Below are positions 57,690 to 64,000 of a DNA stretch of 64,000 nucleotides, one piece after another (positions within the stretch are counted from its first letter, which is position 1; each line of letters begins with the position of its first letter). The stretch is from Myxocyprinus asiaticus. Lineage: Eukaryota; Chordata; Actinopteri; Cypriniformes; Catostomidae. Position numbers and translations under genes: made by a program. The stretch is taken from the NCBI RefSeq assembly GCF_019703515.2, contig NC_059385.1, positions 35,785,001 through 35,849,000 of the forward strand, in the 5' to 3' direction. The notes under the pieces were generated by a model that saw only the letters and a program-made list of their open reading frames with translations, had not been told where the DNA came from and ran no database searches.

Positions 57690-60470
57690 TGATGAATATA
57701 CTGAATAATAATACTCAAGTAAAAGTACTGTTACTTCTTAAAAAATGTAGTTTGAGTAGAGTAAAAGTACCTGTCCTAAAAACTACTCAAGTAAGAGTAA
57801 AAGAGTAGCTCATTTAAAAGTACTCATGAGTAGTGAGTGTTGTGTACTGAGTTGCAAAAGCTATGCCCCATTTGTAATAAAAACTTTATGCTGCAATTTA
57901 AAAATGTAGCACACATACTGTAATTTACATTCCCTTTCATGGCTGTTTGCCAGAAAGAATAAAAAATATAGGTATTTTATAGGTGTTTGTGACTGCCAAT
58001 TTTTAAAATACATCACTTATCTATGATACTGTGAACTACATGAATCTGATTGAAAAAAATAAATAAAAGGGCGACAGGATAACAGAAATGAAAAGATAAA
58101 AAAGTTATTTTCAATATCATAATGTATGAAACAATTACATTAAAATCAGTTTAAGTGCAGAGTCTCAATTTCCCTTAATGCCGACTGAGAGAGTTATTGT
58201 TGTGCATAAAACGTGTTCGAAACAATGCAAGGAATGCAAAAAAAAAAAAGCACTACAAAACACTAAAAAAGCAGGGTCACTTGGCACAATAGAGGCGGTA
58301 AAGCAGTTGTTTGGTACAGGGGCCACATCGGGCTTTAAAGGGATAGTTCACACAAAAATTTAAATTCTCCCTTAGTCACCCTTATGCCATCCCGGATGTG
58401 TATGACTTTCTTTCATCAGCAGAACACAAATTAAGATTTTTAGAAGAATATTTCAGCTCTTTTGGTCCATACAATGTAAGTGAATGGGTGCCAAAATTTT
58501 GAAGCTCCAAAAATCACGTAAATCAGCATAAAAGTAGCCTAATCCATGTGACTCCAGTGGTTAAATCCATGACTTCAGAAGTGATAGGTTGGGTGAGAAA
58601 GAGATCAATATTTAAGTCCATTTTTGCTAGAAATTCTCCTCCCTGCTCAGTCAATCTCCACATTAACTTTCACTTTCTTCTTCTTTTGTTTTTGGTGATT
58701 CACATTCTTCATGCATATCACCATCTACTGGTCAGGGAGAAAAATTTCTAGCAAAAATGGACTTAAATATTGATCTGTTTCTCACCCACACCTATCATAT
58801 CACTTCAGAAGTCATGGATTTAACCACTGGAGTCACATGGATTAGGCTACTTTTGCCTTTATGTGCTTTTTGGAGCATAACATTTTTTTGCATCCATTCA
58901 CTTGTATTGTATGGACCAGAGCCGAAATATTCTTCTGAAAATCTTAATTTGTGTTCTGAATAAAGAAAGTCATACACATCTGGGATGAGGGTGAGTAAAT
59001 GATAAGAGAATTTTCATTTTTGAGAGAACTGTTTCTTTAAGTAGCACATGGGGGGCCACAATGTCCTCCTTTTGAGATACAATGTTTCACATTGATTTAG
59101 TTCTTGTATCTTTTAAGCCCAGAAATAGTTGTGGTCTCATTCTAATGCATGATGCACAATTTTCTGAAGTTTGTGACTGGTGGAATGTTCTGCCTGAAGT
59201 ATTGCTCTACAAATGTTGATACTTTTCTATCAGGCATATAAAAAACATGATAAAGGCTAAGCATCTACTTTCCTAGTAATTTATTATACAAATTAACAAA
59301 ATCTCTACATCAGGGGTCGGTATTATAAAAAAAAAACTAACAATATTATTAAAAATATTATTATTAAATTTGTTCTATTACATTAATACTTTTAAAGCTA
59401 CTCAAGTTATTCAGCCAAAAGCAGAGAGTGGTTTTCTCATCTCCTTGTTATTGTTGTTTGATTAATAGCCTTTATATGACATAGCCTACTAAACAGTGCT
59501 CTATTCGGTTACAATTACACTTCAAGTCCAACATTTGATATGTCTAACAATATACGTTCACTTTACACCACGACTGCGTTTACATTAATGCCTCATCAAG
59601 CTGGGCATTGCCAGAATTATAAAGTGTATTTGATCATTTAGTCGTGTACCCGCATTAGCGCACAAACATTGGCCGCCTGTCAATCAAACAGCACGCAGCT
59701 ACAGACGCCTGGAAATAAAAAGTCAATCTTTTATATTTTATCTAGATCAACCAACCAGTGGTTGTCCTGTTATCGCGATCGACGTAATGAACACCCCGTT
59801 CTAGATGTAGAATATAGGCTAAGTATAGAAAATTACTCAAAAGTTTATCATCGTTATCACGGACATCTCTCTCTTTTTTTTTTCAGATAAACATCAAGAT
59901 TGTTTTATTGCCCAGCCCTATTGATAACATTGCCTTAATCTCTCACATCAATCCAATAATCTCAGTGATAGATAGCTAATTTACAGGCTACATTATAGAC
60001 ACGCATAATTTAGTAAGCAGAAATATGAAATTTACCTCGATATGTTTCTTCAGATTAGAGGCAGAATTAATGCTGATATCTGGCTTGAGCAAGTTAAACT
60101 TACATGACACAGTCAGGCAATTGGCCTTTTTCACTGCGAAAATCCCTTTCAGGTGCGGCCGAGATGTTCAGGTGTTGAACTGGGCTTGAGGCATCCATAA
60201 CAGATGGCGCCAGATCTACAGCTGCCATTCAAGATTTTTATGTGTGATCTGATTTGACGGGAGTCACGAGACTCTCCCTAGACAATCATGTTGATAGATA
60301 CAAATAAAATCAGGACAGGGAAGTAGCGAACACAGACAGACAAAATGTACACAAGTAAAAGTAAAATTATATCATTTTTAAACTACTTAAAAAAGTAAAA
60401 TTCTTGGGAAAAAGTAGTTAATTACAGTAACGTGAGTATTTGTAATTCGTTACTTTACACCCCTGAAAGT
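57690..60470. repeat. Old hAT-like element interrupted by a foldback element (tentative)
   Basis: The left part 'ATACTCAAGTAAAAGTACTG' and 'GTAGTTTGAGTAGAGTAAAA', and the right part 'ACAAGTAAAAGTAAAATTAT' ending 'ATTCGTTACTTTACACCCCT' (60465), are the kind of sequence found at opposite ends of a widespread fish hAT family. Joining them into one element is inference. The interior has no transposase frame. Confidence 0.4.
58335..59040. mobile_element. Complete foldback element, family 1
   Basis: 706 bases starting TTAAAGGGATAGTTCACACA and ending GAACTGTTTCTTTAA, with TTAA at both edges. The arms of about 330 bases are inverted copies. For example, GTGTATGACTTTCTTTCATC pairs with GAATAAAGAAAGTCATACAC, and GGACTTAAATATTGATCTGT on the right with ACAGATCAATATTTAAGTCC-like sequence on the left. 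A short AT/CT-rich spacer lies near 58670-58700. Almost the whole element can form a hairpin. Non-coding. Confidence 0.82.
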
Positions 60471-62496
60471 ACCCCTTAACACCAAACCTTCCCCTAAAGC
60501 AAACAGTACCCGTACCCCAACTTCGGCAGCAGATGCGAATCTTGTGAAAGTTCTGCTAAAAAACAAATGATCACAATAAGTACATTGTATCAAAAGCATA
60601 TTTTTTAATGTAGACCTGATTTAAAGCGAGAACTGGAAAACTCTGCAATTATTCAACAAGTCTAAATGGTATAACTGTGAATTTTCATCGTTGACAGTCA
60701 CAACAAGAGTACTTGGAGAAAGCTGTTTGTTTTGCCTTAATTCATATAGTACTATTGAAATTAGCTGATATTGGTGGAGATGTTTAGTGAAAAGCCCCTA
60801 ATCTGCCGCTTCACCCACATCTCCATCCAGGGCAGCACCCCTTATGGAAACAATCCTTCAATCCTATCACGAAGAAAAATAATGAACTCATGTTTTCTAA
60901 TCTCTCTAAAAAAAAAGATGACACAGGCCGTACATGCACCGAGATTGAAAAAAAATTCAGCAGGGCGGTCTTTTTTTTTTTTTTTTAAGGATGTACTGTA
61001 TAATATATGCTCTGTCTACAGCTTTACACTTCCAATGATCATCAGGGAGGGCTTATACTGTAGGTGTGGAGGTGAAAGCCCTGGAGTTAATCTGAAGATG
61101 ACTCGAGCATGTTTCCCCTGCACTAAATGGGTTTGTTTTGAAGGTCATATCCTGTTGTAAGTCACCCGTCCGCCTCCTCTGTAACTCAGTAATACACACT
61201 TTGCCATCTCATGATGAGACAGTGCAGGTGGTGGGCTTTTAATCTTTAAAAGTTTCAGGTGTGGAAGGTAAGGAGGTCATTATAGGACAACCGTATCACT
61301 GGATATGACTACAAATAATATAAAACATAAACTATCATACTGATACCTGATACTGGACCTTTGTGTTGCGTGTGTTTAACCACAATTATTTAAAAATTAT
61401 TATTAAATTATTAAAAAAGTTTTATTATTAATTTAATTACATTATAGTAACATATTGATATTTTAGATCCCTTAGCCCAACCCCATTACTAAACTTAACC
61501 ACTTATAAACAGTATTAAGCATGTAACAGACAGGTACATTTAGTCACAATAATTTTATTTATATTAGACTGTAATATAGTTATTTTTGAACACTTAACTC
61601 CACCCCTACACCTAAATCTAACCAATAATTTAACAACAATAGAACCAACCAACAATATATAAAATGTAACAATCAGATACAAGTACAGTCCCAATAATTT
61701 ACTATTTACAATAAGTCACTATAAAAGTATCCCTAATGACTCATGCAGCATTTGAAGTCTTCTGAAACTATACAATAGCTCAGAGTGAGGAACAGAGTGA
61801 AACTGAGGGTTTTAATGGCTGAAAATTAAGACTTAAATTTATAATAGTTCTTCACACAAAGCCATCACTCAGCCTCAGAAGATCCGGATTACAGCACACG
61901 AATAGAGGATTACTTTAACATTTTGTAATTTTTATGGTCCATATTTTTTTAGCCACAACTGGGACATTCGAAAAACTCCATTTGTGTCCCTTTGATGACA
62001 TTTATGTTAATTTTAAAATGTAGCCTTGGGCAAAGTATTGAAATCCTCGGAAATTAGTAATACAGCATCAGAGTTTTTAAAATATGGACCAAGAGTGGCG
62101 TTTTGGTGGTGCAAGGAAAAAGTAGCTATAATCGTGCATCGTAAGCTTTACATGGGAAGTCTCGATAAGTTACAATTCAAGCTTGTAATTACAAAAAGCA
62201 TTTATCTACATAAACAAAATCATTAAAAATATTAAGTCAAAAAAAGTTCAAGCCTACTCAAAATTGTTTAAAACCCTTGTCACTGGGGTGGTACGTTTCT
62301 GGGGTACAAGAAACCTTTGCGATTGGAAAAATAAAGGACATTATTTGCATTAAAGGCCTTTTTTAAAACTTGCTGTTTGTGAAATAAATGTTTTACCTTT
62401 ACTGAGGCTGCAACAGTGTTGGTTCCAGCACAGTGACAAGGTCGTTTGTACCTGAACTAAGAATATTCTTGTTTCAGAGCTTCTAAATGATTAATC
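60471..62496. other. nrg1 intron, nothing recognised
   Basis: Two kilobases without transposon signatures, T-run at 60969-60986 apart. 60760-61260 is less AT-rich than its surroundings. It is open in one frame with poly-Lys/poly-Phe low complexity and not a credible protein. Its function, if any, would be non-coding. Confidence 0.35.
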
Positions 62497-62498
62497 TA

Positions 62499-63025
62499 CA
62501 CTCACTGAGCACTTTATGAGGAACACTATGGCTCTAATAAAGAGCCCGATGTGGTCTTCTGCTGTTGTAGCCCATCCGCCTCAAGATGATATTCTTCTCA
62601 CCACAATTGTACAGAGCGGTTATCTGAGTTACCGTAGACTTTGTCAATTCAAACCAGTCTGTCCATTCTCTGTTGACCTCTCTCATCAACAAGGTGTTTC
62701 CATCCACAGAACTTCCACTCATTGAATGTTTTTTGTTTTTGGCACCATTCTGAGTAAATTCTAGAGACTGTTGTGCGTGAAAATCTCAGGAAATCAGCAG
62801 TTACAGAAATACTCATACCAGCCCATCTGGCACAAAACAATCATGCCACAGTTGAAATCACTGAGATCACATTTTTTCCCCATTCTGATGGTTGATGTGA
62901 ACATTAACTGAAGCTCCTGACCCATATCTGCATGATTTTATGCACAGTACAGCTGCCACACGATTGGCTGATTAGGTAATCACTTGAATAAGTAGATGTA
63001 CAGCTGAAAAAGTGGTCACTGAGTG
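62499..63025 (-). mobile_element. Short Tc1-type element retaining only the HTH-coding part
   Basis: 527 bases between TA dinucleotides (62497-62498, 63026-63027). The ends are CACTCACTGAGCACTTTATG and, inverted, CACTCAGTGACCACTTTTTC. The - strand encodes ARWAGMSISVTADFLRFSRT, TVSRIYSEW and, shifted, STVTQITALYN and MGYNSRRPH, the DNA-binding half of a Tc1 transposase. The catalytic half is deleted. An internal deletion with both ends kept makes it a MITE that a full-length relative could mobilise. Confidence 0.82.
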
Positions 63026-63027
63026 TA

Positions 63028-64000
63028 TTTCAGTTATTCAATAAGAATAATGCAGTGCAAAGATTCATTATAACACAGCAACAATAGTAGTACAAAACCA
63101 TAATCACAAGCATTTGTCATCATCAGTCAACAAGTGTTAAATAAAAGATGTCATAAGCATTCATTACAAAGTGTGCATCTGAATTTTGATGGGATCACTA
63201 TACACATTTTATGTAAATGTAGACAATAAATGATCTGTTGTTGATCTTGAGCCCATATGGAGAGAAGTTGATGTGTAAAGAAATGAATCATAAAATAAAA
63301 CATTTGAAGAATTCAGCAACACACCAGTCTTCAGGAGAAGTTTTGCTAATTGCTTTCATTTACACTATGGGCTGGACCTAGGTAATTTTTCTTTGTATAA
63401 CACTTTTTATTATTTGTATCCACCTTATTTTTCAGTAGAACAAGGGCACGGCCATCATCAGCCTTGCATGTGGACCTCTTCCAGTAAGAGCCACCTCCAG
63501 CTATTTCAGCGATATAAAAATACTAATTTATCCTGCTTTATATTTTATGCTGGCAATATATGTCATCATATTATCAACATTCATTTTTATTTTCATAAAC
63601 ACATTGGTTTGAAACAAATATAGTTTTACCTTTTATCACATTTTGCCATTGTTTTGTCACACACTGTTGCACAGGCAGAATGAATGAGAGATCAGGCGCT
63701 GAAACAGACAGTCAGCTCCATGTCACGGCTACCACAAATTTTACACAACCAGGAGAGAGAAAAAGAAAAAGAGCAGAAAGCAGCTGGAAAAAAAGCAGCT
63801 TGACTCAGCGTGCACTTTTAATGCATCTTTAACTTTCATTGCACCAAAACTGCTTCACCTTGTTTCATCTTGGCAAAATAAGAAACGCATTAGTCTTTCT
63901 GTTCTTGTCAGAGAGTATTGTCTTTTCTTAGTGGTGTATAGTAAGCATACACGCAGATCTCACATTCAGCATGGCTTGTGAAATATCGTCTTTGAAAATA
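63028..64000. other. nrg1 intron, nothing recognised
   Basis: AT-rich, with no repeat shared with the rest of the window and no coding signature. Confidence 0.35.

Larger units (their letters stand above)
21285..64000 (+). other. nrg1: Intron 1 of nrg1 (partial, continues beyond the window)
   Basis: The intron starts with GTAAGA. No exon for the Ig domain or any other neuregulin part is seen up to 64000, so at least 42.7 kb of intron are present. Mammalian NRG1 also has a huge first intron after the type II exon. Most recognisable content is mobile DNA, listed separately; unique AT-rich stretches lie between. Confidence 0.7.

Noticed and set aside
60771..61160. 129-codon + strand frame
   Set aside because: Contains poly-Lys and poly-Phe from A- and T-runs, no domain and no splice context. 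It could hide a short conserved element but not a credible protein.
1..64000. CRISPR arrays, operons, prophage or defence systems
   Set aside because: Nothing of the kind is present; composition, splice signals, poly(A) signals and transposon families are vertebrate.

Overview
The window looks like a teleost, most likely cyprinid, nuclear genome. The foldback repeats, the Tc1 families, the L2 element ending in a TGATT-type tail and the L1 elements are all kinds I know from carp-like fishes. I have run no database search, so this is recognition only. There is no bacterial, viral or CRISPR content, and I did not find an undescribed biological system. The scientific value lies in two host-gene exons and an unusually readable stack of nested mobile elements.

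Host genes. The + strand carries the last coding exon of a gene whose C-terminus matches WRN helicase (934-1053, poly(A) signal at 1174). About 20 kb downstream, on the same strand, lies the first coding exon of the type II (glial growth factor) form of neuregulin 1 (20786-21284), with a CpG-rich, GC-box-containing 5' region. WRN followed by NRG1 in the same orientation is also the human chromosome 8p order, so the two calls support each other. From 21285 to the end is intron 1 of nrg1; no further host exon is visible.

Intergenic part (1.2-20.5 kb): an almost full-length but broken L1 on the - strand with a target-site duplication (1805-7335); an L2 on the + strand (about 8440-11764) bracketed by two near-identical fragments of another LINE endonuclease; a Tc1 relic, a short MITE, a Ty3/gypsy RNase H relic, LTR-like repeats, a 500-base repeat and a complete foldback element.

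Intron part (21.3-64 kb): gypsy reverse transcriptase relic plus LTR-like end (28.3-29.8 kb); a hAT-type MITE; a 4-kb nest (32.1-36.1 kb) that holds a young Tc1 with an intact DD34E transposase and an older repeat split by a solo LTR; a second L1 split by a SINE (37.9-42.2 kb); a foldback repeat split by an L2 tail with a clear duplication; a hAT-like repeat split by a broken Tc1 (45.1-48.0 kb); an internally deleted DIRS-like element with inverted ends (49.3-50.7 kb); a Tc1 with a mutated catalytic residue (50.9-52.6 kb); a truncated Tc1 (54.0 kb); more foldback elements (56-59 kb); and a short Tc1 derivative (62.5 kb). The rest is AT-rich sequence in which I see no gene.
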